Shown: positions 1 through 7,318 of the stretch, one piece after another
Layout of the letters: each line of letters starts with the position of its first letter
Position numbering within the stretch: the first letter of the stretch is position 1
NCBI RefSeq assembly: GCF_000716445.1
Contig: NZ_JNWK01000029.1
Coordinates: 20,356 to 84,355, forward strand
Length of the DNA: 64,000 nucleotides
Source of the DNA: Streptomyces wedmorensis
GTDB taxonomy: Bacteria; Actinomycetota; Actinomycetes; Streptomycetales; Streptomycetaceae
Direction: 5' to 3'
Notes under the pieces: generated by a model
The model's input: the letters and a program-made list of their open reading frames with translations, nothing else
Databases searched by the model: none
Told to the model about the DNA's origin: nothing
Translations under genes and position numbers: made by a program

Positions 1-350
1 TGGAGGGCATGCTGGGCGTCTACTTCGGCCAGGACGGCATCGCCGTCGAGGACCCCGATCTGACCGACACCGAGCGGATCGGGGTGTTCGTCGCCGACTG
101 CCACGGACGGGACCTCTGCACCTGGCGGCTGCCTCCCCTCGTGGGCGAGTGCGCGGAAGCCCTCGCGCTCTTCTCCGACGACGCGCTCCTGGGGCGCTTC
201 TTCGGCTTCGAGCTCCTCCTCGGTTCGAGCTCCCAGACGTCCTGGACCGCTTGGCTGAACCTGATCTCCGACACCCTGACCACCCATCTGCGCCGGGAGC
301 ACGGTCCCCTCGCCTGGACCGGCGGTCGAGAGGAGCCGAAGCCGTGCTGA
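1..350 (+). CDS. CDI-type immunity protein, CdiI_2-like (5' end outside window)
   Basis: The reading frame is already open at base 1, and the residues just before the first Met read L-E-G. The Met at base 9 is therefore probably internal and the true start lies upstream. The visible part is about 115 residues. It begins with an LGVYFGQD stretch, resembling the LGGYFHQD signature of CdiI_2 contact-dependent inhibition immunity proteins, and ends with a W-x-x-WL helix typical of that fold. Known members neutralise the toxin encoded just upstream in cytoplasm of the producing cell. The stop codon overlaps the GTG of the RNase-like remnant that follows, so the gene sits inside a toxin/immunity string. 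The family call comes from motif resemblance only. Confidence 0.55.
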   Translation, partial: EGMLGVYFGQDGIAVEDPDLTDTERIGVFVADCHGRDLCTWRLPPLVGECAEALALFSDDALLGRFFGFELLLGSSSQTSWTAWLNLISDTLTTHLRREHGPLAWTGGREEPKPC

Positions 351-641
351 CGCGTTCCGCCAGCTGTCCCGACCGGGAGACCGCCCAGTGGGCCACCCAG
401 GCGATGGTCACCCAGAACGGGCGGGCGGTGCACCGCTGGCTGGCCCAGTCCACCCGCCGGAGACTCACCATCGAGGCGTCGTGGCCGTCCCGCCCCGAGC
501 CGGTCGGGCAGGTGCTCCTCCAGGGGATGATGCTGGCCGGTCCGGGGGCGGTGCCGACCCGCGCCGCGCGTGGTTCTCCAGCGCGCCCCTGACAGTCCCC
601 TCGGCTTCGTCGTGCACGCCACCTTCCCGATCCACCTCTGA
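344..641 (+). pseudogene. RNase A-like (CdiA-CT type) toxin domain remnant, frameshifted
   Basis: From GTG 344 the frame reads about 75 residues that fit the middle of the bacterial RNase A-like toxin domain (Ser-x-x-x-DRETAQ, an Asn-rich helix, a WL motif, then GQVLLQG). At about 566-571 one extra base shifts the frame. The next frame completes the domain with RVVLQRAPDSPLGFVVHATF and stops at 639-641. The N-terminal part of the domain, which carries the first catalytic His region, is absent. The fragment overlaps the stop of the preceding immunity gene and precedes a second, also broken, immunity gene. It fits an orphan toxin module left in a polymorphic-toxin cassette. An assembly error could mimic the frameshift but not the missing N-terminus. 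Confidence 0.55.
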
Positions 642-697
642 AGCCGACGCCCCCGCCCCGCACACCGCATGGGACGTCCGACGCCCGGCGCCCCGTA

Positions 698-753
698 TCC
701 GACGTCCGACGTCCGACATCCGACATCCGACATCCGACATCCGACATCCGGCA
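698..753. repeat. Eight-copy heptamer tandem array
   Basis: Eight consecutive 7-bp units run without interruption: two TCCGACG, five TCCGACA and a final TCCGGCA. The array ends directly at the AGGAG ribosome-binding site of the broken immunity gene at 767. It therefore lies in the spacer between the toxin remnant and its presumed immunity gene. Confidence 0.9.
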
Positions 754-766
754 GGAGAAGCCCCAG

Positions 767-1438
767 ATGGCGCTGACACCGCTCCAGCACGACCGCCAGT
801 ACGGCGAGATGGACCAGGGTGCTACGGGCGTACGCCGGACTGCCCGCCGACGACACCGACGAGAAGCCGGGTGAGGCCCTCACCGCCTACCTGCGGCACA
901 CCTGGCACAGTCGGCCCTGGGCGATCGGGATCGCCGAGAGCCAGCTCCGCGAGTACGCCCGCAATCCCCCGGGCCGCTGCGGCTGCGGCTCGGAGAGGTC
1001 CATGCGCTGCCCGACACCGGGCGGGACGAGGCCTCGGTGCAGGCGTGGCTGCTGACCGTCGCCGACCACCTGAGGCGCAGTCTGTCGGAGGGCGCCGTGC
1101 CGCCCCCGGGTGCGCCGCGCACGCGGGGGGAGTGGCAGGCGCGGTTCCCGGAGCTCGGGCAACTACTCGGCGGCTGGTTCTCGCAGGACTTCGGCGAGGA
1201 GTTCGAGGAGCACGAGGAGGCGCCGCGCGACTACCTGGACACCTCGGACCGTACGCTCGCGGCCCGGCTGCCGGGCGAGCTGCACGAGCTGCTCGCGCTG
1301 GGTCTGGCGGAGGAGGACTGCGCCCTGGGCCTGGCCTGCCTGGGCCTGGCCTGCCTGGGCCTGGAGCTGGACCCGCCGGCGCCGTACGACCACCGCGCGT
1401 GGCTGGAGGCGCTCGCCCAGGACGTGGCGCGGGGCTGA
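767..1438 (+). pseudogene. CDI-type immunity protein (CdiI_2 C-terminus), two frameshifts
   Basis: ATG 767 follows an AGGAG site. The frame starts MALTPLQHDRQYGEMDQ, then an extra G in the run at 817-819 shifts it. The next frame (819 on) continues VLRAYAGLPADDTDEKPGEA to an ARNPPG motif near 974, where one base is missing. The third frame runs to the stop at 1438 and contains the diagnostic FPELGQLLGGWFSQDF motif and a C-terminal HRAWLEAL helix. Joined, the frames give one continuous immunity protein of about 220 residues. A 15-bp in-frame duplication (1325-1354) also repeats a LGLAC unit. Two indels plus the duplication suggest decay. The alternative is local sequencing error in G/C runs. 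Confidence 0.65.
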
Positions 1439-1606
1439 GGACCGTCCCGCGGCCGGGGGCCGGTCGGCCCCGCCGTGCCGGGCGGGGTCCGGCGCGCGGC
1501 TCCGAACGAGTGGACTCGTGGCGATGCGGGCGGGAGGGGAGGCCGGGGCGGCGGGCGGGATGGTGATGTGGCCGTCCGTTTCCCGATCAGGAGAAGGCGC
1601 CCCGAG

Positions 1607-2809
1607 ATGCGACGTATCCCCACCCGACGTCTGTTCGCCGCGACCGTGCTCGTGGCGTCCGTGCTGGCCCCGATGACCGTGGCTCCGGCCCCGGTGGTGC
1701 ATGCGGCGGCCGCCGACCGCCACGGGACGGCGGACTGTCCGCCGGGCGGTCTGGGGCCGGAGGTGGAGGCGCGGCTGGACAAGGCGATCGAGGAGGTGCG
1801 GAAGCAGGCGGGGATTCCCGGCGTGGTCGTCGGTGTGTGGATGCCGGGGAAGGGGAGGTACGTCCGGGCGACGGGGGTCGCGAACACGGCGACCGGGGAG
1901 CCGATGAGGAAGGACTCGGTCGTACGGATCGGCAGCGAGACGAAGACGTTCACGGTCACCGCGCTGCTCCAGCTCGTCGACGACGGCAAGGTCGGTCTGG
2001 ACGACCCGATCGCCAAGTACGTCAAGGGCGTGCGCAACGGCAGGAACATCACCCTGCGACACCTGGCGGAGATGCGCAGCGGGCTGTTCCCGTACACGTC
2101 CGACCCGGACTTCATCCACGACCTGTTGAGCGACCCGCACCGCTCCTACACGCCGCAGGAGGCACTCGCGTACGGCATGAAGCACAAGAACACGTTCAAG
2201 CCGGGCGCGAAGTTCGAGTACTCCAACTCCAACCTCGTCCTGCTCGGCCTCGTGATCGAGAAGGTCACCGGGCGCCGGCTCGCCGACGTCGTCCACCAGC
2301 GGGTGCTGCGCCCGTCGCACCTGCGGCACACGCTCTTCCCGTCGGGGGCCGAGTTCCCCGAGCCGCACCCGCGCGGCTACACGGACCAGACCCTGACCGG
2401 CGCCGTCGCGGACGCCACGGACTGGAACCCCAGTTGGGCGTGGGCGGCCGGCGCGATGATCTCGGACCTCGAGGACCTGCGCCGCTGGGCGAAGATCCTC
2501 GCCACCGGAGAGCTGCTGAGCCCCGCGACCCAGGCGCAGCGCATGAAGACCCTGCCGACGGGCTTCCCCGGCACCAGCTACGGCCTCGGCATCCTCGACA
2601 CGGACGGGTGGATCGGGCACAACGGCTCCATCCCCGGCTACGAGACCGTCACCGTCTACCTGCCCTCGCAGAAGGCCACCCTGGTCCTCATGATGAACAC
2701 GGACATCCGCCGCGTCGACAACCAGGAGCCGTCGACGCTGATGGCCCGCGCGATCACGCAGATCATCACCCCGGACCACGTCTACGACGGCAGCGTCACC
2801 CCCAGCTAG
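1607..2809 (+). CDS. Secreted serine hydrolase, beta-lactamase / D-Ala-D-Ala carboxypeptidase family
   Basis: This 400-residue protein has a Sec-type signal peptide (Arg-rich start, hydrophobic core at about 9-30, cleavage near VHA-AAA). The penicillin-recognising catalytic set is complete: S-E-T-K at 110-113 (nucleophilic Ser and general-base Lys), Y-S-N at 205-207 and H-N-G at 338-340. This matches the Streptomyces R61 DD-peptidase / class C family in order and spacing. It likely acts outside the cell on peptidoglycan stems or related amides or esters; the substrate cannot be read from sequence. The start was chosen because AGGAGA lies about 11 bases before ATG 1607 and the signal peptide begins there. 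It stands alone. Its TAG stop shares a CTAG with the stop of the convergent acetyltransferase gene. Confidence 0.9.
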   Translation: MRRIPTRRLFAATVLVASVLAPMTVAPAPVVHAAAADRHGTADCPPGGLGPEVEARLDKAIEEVRKQAGIPGVVVGVWMPGKGRYVRATGVANTATGEPMRKDSVVRIGSETKTFTVTALLQLVDDGKVGLDDPIAKYVKGVRNGRNITLRHLAEMRSGLFPYTSDPDFIHDLLSDPHRSYTPQEALAYGMKHKNTFKPGAKFEYSNSNLVLLGLVIEKVTGRRLADVVHQRVLRPSHLRHTLFPSGAEFPEPHPRGYTDQTLTGAVADATDWNPSWAWAAGAMISDLEDLRRWAKILATGELLSPATQAQRMKTLPTGFPGTSYGLGILDTDGWIGHNGSIPGYETVTVYLPSQKATLVLMMNTDIRRVDNQEPSTLMARAITQIITPDHVYDGSVTPS

Positions 2810-3528
2810 CCGGGACTCCCCGGGACGATCTCGACGGAGAGCTGGGCGCCCAGCTCCTCGAAGCCCAGCGCCGCGGCCACCCGCCGGGAGGCCGCGGGGC
2901 GGGCGCGCCACTGGGGCAGGAGGCCGGTGCCGAGGGCGTGGGCGACGGCCGCCGACGCCGTGCGGCGGGCGAGTCCGCGCCCGCGTGCGGCCGGTGCGGT
3001 CAGAACGCTGAGGTGGGCCGTCCGGCGCGGCCAGGTCCGGTAGCCGGCGGCGGCCACGACCTCGCCGCGTTCGCGGACCACGAAGGCGGGCGAGGTGATG
3101 TCGTCGAGGGCAGCCTCGTCGGCGTCCTCGCGGCCTGCCGCGCCTTCCAGAGCTCGCAGGGCCTGGTGGTGACCGGGGAGACGCTCCAGCGTGGCGGAGG
3201 CGGCGGCCGGGCGGAAACCCTCCGGGGACAGGTACGCGAGGACGGCGGGGCCGAGTACTCCGGCCGCGGGCAGGGCGTCGCGGATCGCGTCGGCGTCCGT
3301 CCGCCGCCCGATCAGCGCGTCGCGCACCACGGCGGCGGTGCCCTCGCTCGGCGCGGTGACGATCGCCGAGCCGTCGAGGACGACCACACCGGTCCATCCT
3401 GGCGGGCACAGTCCCGATTCCGGGGAGACGACCACTCGGACACCGCCGGACGGCGGGAACGACACCGGTACGCCGGCCAGGCCTTCCCACAGCTCACGGG
3501 CTCGGGTCGACAGGCGGTCCGTCGGCAT
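2806..3528 (-). CDS. GNAT family N-acetyltransferase
   Basis: This 240-residue protein has its GNAT acetyl-CoA-binding core in the C-terminal half. A beta-strand pair (AFVVRERGEVVAAAGY) is followed by the pyrophosphate-binding loop RGRGLARR and the helix after it. The N-terminal 100 residues are less conserved and probably form the acceptor-binding part. The acceptor is unknown. The gene is convergent with the serine hydrolase: the two stop codons use opposite strands of the same CTAG, so the coding regions overlap by four bases. No operon partner is apparent. Confidence 0.8.
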   Translation of the reverse strand: MPTDRLSTRARELWEGLAGVPVSFPPSGGVRVVVSPESGLCPPGWTGVVVLDGSAIVTAPSEGTAAVVRDALIGRRTDADAIRDALPAAGVLGPAVLAYLSPEGFRPAAASATLERLPGHHQALRALEGAAGREDADEAALDDITSPAFVVRERGEVVAAAGYRTWPRRTAHLSVLTAPAARGRGLARRTASAAVAHALGTGLLPQWRARPAASRRVAAALGFEELGAQLSVEIVPGSPG

Positions 3529-3540
3529 CGTCGAGACCCT

Positions 3541-3963
3541 CTAGACCACGGACTCGGGTACCGGTGTGGCCTGGTGGTAGTACATGCGCAGGGGTGCGTC
3601 GGGGGCGGCTCCGGGTTCGCGGCGCCAGAGGGAGCTGCGGCGGGCGTGGCGGCCGTCGTGGAGGGTCTCGTAGGTGAGGTGGACGAGGCCGGGGGCGAGG
3701 AGGACGGCGGTGACGGGGCCGGGTTCGTAGCGCGTGTCGTCGTCGGTGCTGCCCGTCATGTCGGGGAGGGCGGCGAGCATCTCCGCGTGGGTCCAGCGGC
3801 GGCCGGAGGCGCCGACCTCGACGAAGGCGGGGTCGAGGAGCTCGGCGGCGAGGGTGCGGGAGGCGCGTACGGCCGGTTCCAGGAGGCGGAGTTCGCCGGC
3901 GACGGCCTCGGCGACGTCGGGGTGCCGGTGGTCGTGCGCGGGCGTCGGAAGGTCGTGGTCCAT
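3541..3963 (-). CDS. NTF2-like / DUF4440 family protein
   Basis: This is a 140-residue soluble protein. It has a long N-terminal helix with E-L-R-L-L-E-P and a L-L-D-P-A-F-V-E-V-G strand. A G-R-x-W-T-H motif follows, then strands ending in S-S-L-W-R-R, the usual pattern of DUF4440 SnoaL/NTF2-like folds. These proteins form small cone-shaped domains with a central pocket and serve as enzymes or ligand-binding modules; nothing here specifies which. The MDHDL start at 3963 was preferred to an upstream in-frame ATG at 4047, which would add an unrelated Arg/Pro-rich tail. It lies 80 bases downstream of the sulfatase stop on the same strand, so it could be the last cistron of that operon. Confidence 0.75.
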   Translation of the reverse strand: MDHDLPTPAHDHRHPDVAEAVAGELRLLEPAVRASRTLAAELLDPAFVEVGASGRRWTHAEMLAALPDMTGSTDDDTRYEPGPVTAVLLAPGLVHLTYETLHDGRHARRSSLWRREPGAAPDAPLRMYYHQATPVPESVV

Positions 3964-4043
3964 GGGGGCATTGTGCCGGTGGGGTGTGCCGTTCGGCCTG
4001 GGGTTTTCCCCGCGGCCGAACGGCGTGCCCCGCGCTTTCCCGG

Positions 4044-6392
4044 TCATTCGAAGGCGACTGCGGCCTCCTTCAGGGCGGCGGCGATCGTCTCGGGTGCGTC
4101 GGGGCCGGGGGCTCCGGGCCGGTAGGTGACGGAGCGGAGGCGGCCGGTGAAGCGGAAGGAGCGGTGGCGTTCGAAGAGGGGCCAGGAGACGGGGGACTTG
4201 CGGTCGATGCCGACGCTGATGCCCTGGAAAGGGGCCATGCCGATGAGCTGGTGGACGGGGTCGGGTGCGGCGCGGTGTTCGCCGTCGACGGTGACGGTGA
4301 ACCGCCAGCGCAGCCCTTCCTCGGCGGTGGCGGTGAGGAGGATCGCGTGGGGGCCGGCGCCGAGGGGGCCGGCGTCGGTCTCGTGGAGGGTGCCGTACTC
4401 GTTGTAGGCGAAGGTGAGGCGGCCGTCCTCGACGTACAGGCCGTAGCCGCCGCCCTGGTCGCCGTGGGAGACGAGGACGCCGTCACCGGTCTCGTCGACG
4501 GCGACGGCGATCTCGAAGGAGCGCAGGGAGACGAGCCGGGAGGAGCGGTAGCGCTCCAGTTCCGGGGTGCCGGGCAGCAGGGTGAGGGGGCGGCCGAGGC
4601 GCTGCTCGGCGGGGTTGCGGCGGGCGAGGGCTCCGCTGTGGTCGGGCAGGGGGAAGACGCCGTTGCGCCACGCCGCGGTCTCCCAGGCCGTCGACAGCTC
4701 CTTGACGAGTCCGGGGTTCTCGGCGGCGAGGTCGTGGATCTCGGTGGGGTCGGTGCGGATGTCGTACAGGGCCCATTCGGTGTCGTCGTAGGGCGTGCCG
4801 GGGCGGTGGAGGGTAACGAGCTTGTGGCCGTCGCGGTAGTGGCTGCGGTTGCCGGTCATCTCGCAGTACTGCTCGGGGTGGGTGGAGTCGTGGGCGGGGT
4901 CGGCGAGGACGGGTGTGAAGTCGGTGCCGTCGAGCTCCTGGAGGGGGACGCCGCGGCGGGTCTCGGGGCGGGTGAGTCCGGCGAGTTCGAGGAGGGTGGG
5001 GGCAATGTCGGTGACGTACTGGTACTGGGGCCGCAGTCCGGTGGCGAGCCGGCCGTCGCGTACTCCGTCGGGCCAGGAGAGGACGAAGGGCACGCGGACG
5101 CCGCCCGCGTGGGTGTGGCCCTTGTAGAGGCGGAAGGGGGTGTTGGAGGCCATGCCCCAGCCGCGCGGGTAGTGGACGAGGCTGCGGGGGCCGCCGATGA
5201 GGTCGGGGTCGCGGTCGACGTCGGGGTTCCAGTCGCCGGGGAGGCGGGGGTGGTGGACGAAGCGGCTGAAGTAGGAGCGGGTGCCTTCGAGGCCGCCCTC
5301 GCCGGTGCCGCCGTTGTCGGAGGTGAAGACGACGATGGTGTTGTCGAGTTCGCCGAGGGCGGCGAGGGTGTCGGTGAGCCGGCCGAGGTTCTGGTCGATG
5401 TTGTCGACGAGGGCGGCGTACACCTCCATGTAGCGGGCGTAGAGGCGCTGTTGTTCCGGCGTCAGAGTGTCCCAGGCGGGGACGTCGAGGCCGGCCTCGC
5501 TGTTGCGCTCGGGCAGTTCGGTGCCGGGCGGGAAGAGTCCGGCGGCGAGCTGGGCGGCGAAGCGCCGCTCGCGCAGGGCGTCCCAGCCGTCGTCGTAGCG
5601 GCCCCGGTGGCGTGCGATGTCCTCGGCCTTGGCCTGGAGGGGGCCGTGGACGGCGTTGTGGGCGAGGTAGAGGAAGAAGGGCTTGTCCGGGTCGTGGGCG
5701 CGGAGCGACTTCACCATGGCGATCGCCTCGTCGGTGATGTCGTCGGTGTAGTAGTAGTCGTCGGGGAACTCGTCGATGTCGAGGGGGCTGTTGTCCCGGA
5801 CGAGCTGGTGCGGGTGGAAGAGGCTGGTGAGGCCTTCCAGGACGCCGTAGTACCGGTCGAAGCCCTTCTGGAGCGGCCAGTTGCCGCGGTGGTCGGCGGC
5901 GTTGGACGCGGAGTCGCGGACGAGGTGCCATTTGCCGACGGCGTACGTGGCGTATCCGGCGTCGTGCAGGAGTTCGGCGAGGGTGGGGATGTCGTCGGCG
6001 ACCTCCATGCCGTAACCGGGGAAGCCGGGGTCGGAGTTGGCGACCATGGCGTAGCCGACGCGGTGCGGGTTGAGGCCGGTGAGCAGGGCGGCGCGGGCCG
6101 GCGAGCAGAGCGGCATGGTGTGGTAGTTGGTGAGTCGGACGCCCGTGCCGGCCAGGCCGTCGAGGACCGGGGTGGGGATCTCGGAGCCGAAGGGGCCGAT
6201 GTCGCTGAATCCCATGTCGTCGACGAGGACGACGACGATGTTGGGGGCCTTGGCGGGCGGGGCGGTACGGGTGGGCCAGGCCGGTTCGGACTCGGCGAAG
6301 GTGCGGCCGACGCGGCCGGCGAAGCCCTCGTAGGGGTCGCGGCGGGTGGGCGTGGACCGGGTGGCGGGGTCGCGCGGGGTGCCGGTGGTCAT
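4044..6392 (-). CDS. Arylsulfatase (Cys-type, formylglycine-dependent)
   Basis: This 782-residue type I sulfatase hydrolyses sulfate esters to release sulfate. The N-terminal metal site is visible as IVVVLVDDMGFSDIG at about 52-66. The activation motif C-S-P-A-R is at 96-100; Cys96 should be oxidised to formylglycine by the enzyme encoded immediately upstream. Other landmarks are the GKWHL motif, a TSDNGG strand and a basic-residue patch at YKGHTHAGG. A C-terminal extension of about 200 residues, beta-rich and ligand-binding-like, gives the length seen in mycobacterial AtsA-like sulfatases. There is no signal peptide, so it probably works on imported esters. Its ATG overlaps the stop of the preceding gene in an ATGA, pointing to translational coupling. 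It closes a six-gene transport/hydrolysis operon. Confidence 0.93.
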   Translation of the reverse strand: MTTGTPRDPATRSTPTRRDPYEGFAGRVGRTFAESEPAWPTRTAPPAKAPNIVVVLVDDMGFSDIGPFGSEIPTPVLDGLAGTGVRLTNYHTMPLCSPARAALLTGLNPHRVGYAMVANSDPGFPGYGMEVADDIPTLAELLHDAGYATYAVGKWHLVRDSASNAADHRGNWPLQKGFDRYYGVLEGLTSLFHPHQLVRDNSPLDIDEFPDDYYYTDDITDEAIAMVKSLRAHDPDKPFFLYLAHNAVHGPLQAKAEDIARHRGRYDDGWDALRERRFAAQLAAGLFPPGTELPERNSEAGLDVPAWDTLTPEQQRLYARYMEVYAALVDNIDQNLGRLTDTLAALGELDNTIVVFTSDNGGTGEGGLEGTRSYFSRFVHHPRLPGDWNPDVDRDPDLIGGPRSLVHYPRGWGMASNTPFRLYKGHTHAGGVRVPFVLSWPDGVRDGRLATGLRPQYQYVTDIAPTLLELAGLTRPETRRGVPLQELDGTDFTPVLADPAHDSTHPEQYCEMTGNRSHYRDGHKLVTLHRPGTPYDDTEWALYDIRTDPTEIHDLAAENPGLVKELSTAWETAAWRNGVFPLPDHSGALARRNPAEQRLGRPLTLLPGTPELERYRSSRLVSLRSFEIAVAVDETGDGVLVSHGDQGGGYGLYVEDGRLTFAYNEYGTLHETDAGPLGAGPHAILLTATAEEGLRWRFTVTVDGEHRAAPDPVHQLIGMAPFQGISVGIDRKSPVSWPLFERHRSFRFTGRLRSVTYRPGAPGPDAPETIAAALKEAAVAFE

Positions 6393-7318
6393 GCGGGGGC
6401 GGGTCCTTCCGGGAGGAGCGTGCGGGCGGTGCGGAAGCCGCCGTGGCCGGTGGAGGAGTCGGGGGTGTTGTGGGAGCGGGCGGCGACCCGGTAGCGGTTG
6501 CAGTAGGAGGAGTGGCAGAGGTACGAGCCGCCGCGGATGACGCGCTCGCCGGGGCCGAAGGCGTCGGCGCACCACTCCCAGACGTTGCCCGAGGTGTTGT
6601 ACAGGCCGTGGCCGTTGGGGGCGTACGCCGTGACGGGGACGGTGCCGGTGCGGCCGCCGGGCCGCTCGGAGCGGTGGGGGAAGTCGCCGGTCCAGATGTT
6701 GCACATCTCGCGGCCGCCGGGGGTGAGGTCGTCGCCCCACGGGTAGCGGGCGCCGTCGAGCCCGCCGCGGGCCGCGTACTCCCATTCGGCCTCGGTGGGC
6801 AGCCGGACGCCGGCCCAGGCGCAGTAGGCCCGGGCGTCGTCGTGGGAGATGTGCACGACGGGGTGGTCGGCGCGTCCTTCGAGGTCGGAGCCCGGGCCTT
6901 CGGGCGTGTGCCAGGAGGCGCCCGTGACGCCGAGCCACCACGGGGCCTGCGGGACCCGGCCGAGGACGTGGCGTTCGGCGGCGGGGTGCAGGAGGAGGTG
7001 GAACACGAAGGAGGAGCCGAAGCGTTCCGCGTCGGTGCGGTGCCCGGTGGCCGTCACGAACCGCGCGAACCGTGCGTTGGTGACGGCGGTGGCGTCGATC
7101 GCGAAGGGCGCGATGGTCACTTCCCGTACGGGCCCCTCGCGGTCGGCGGGGTAGCCCTCTCCGAAGGCGTCGCCCATCCGGAAGGTGCCGCCCGGCAGCT
7201 CCACCATGGGGTGGGGCGGCGGGGCTGTCCGTACGGTCGGCAGCGGGAGCAGCTCCAGGTTGGCCGAGTGGCCGGCGGAGCCCGTACAGGCGCGGCCGGG
7301 GGTGCAGCAGGCGTTCAC
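6389..7318 (-). CDS. Formylglycine-generating enzyme (sulfatase-activating)
   Basis: This 309-residue copper-dependent FGE oxidises the Cys of the sulfatase C-x-P-x-R motif to C-alpha-formylglycine. The FGE-sulfatase fold is clear: VELPGGTFRMGD near 39-50, the RLPTEAEWEYAARGG block at 172-186, and GNVWEWC at 244-250. The paired active-site cysteines lie in GGSYLCHSSYCNRYR (Cys268 and Cys273). These cysteines separate true FGE from the related non-catalytic FGE-like proteins of other pathways. The GTG start overlaps the stop of the ABC ATPase gene by four bases, and its own stop overlaps the sulfatase start. Enzyme and substrate are therefore made together. The Cys-rich N-terminus before residue 35 is not part of the fold. 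Confidence 0.95.
   Translation of the reverse strand: MNACCTPGRACTGSAGHSANLELLPLPTVRTAPPPHPMVELPGGTFRMGDAFGEGYPADREGPVREVTIAPFAIDATAVTNARFARFVTATGHRTDAERFGSSFVFHLLLHPAAERHVLGRVPQAPWWLGVTGASWHTPEGPGSDLEGRADHPVVHISHDDARAYCAWAGVRLPTEAEWEYAARGGLDGARYPWGDDLTPGGREMCNIWTGDFPHRSERPGGRTGTVPVTAYAPNGHGLYNTSGNVWEWCADAFGPGERVIRGGSYLCHSSYCNRYRVAARSHNTPDSSTGHGGFRTARTLLPEGPAPA

Noticed and set aside
698..753. Heptamer array as a CRISPR array
   Set aside because: Units are 7 bp with no spacers and no cas genes are present.
3984..6494. Plus-strand 836-codon frame opposite the sulfatase
   Set aside because: Gly/Val/Glu-rich low-complexity product, the antisense of a high-GC coding sequence; the sulfatase is unmistakable on the other strand.
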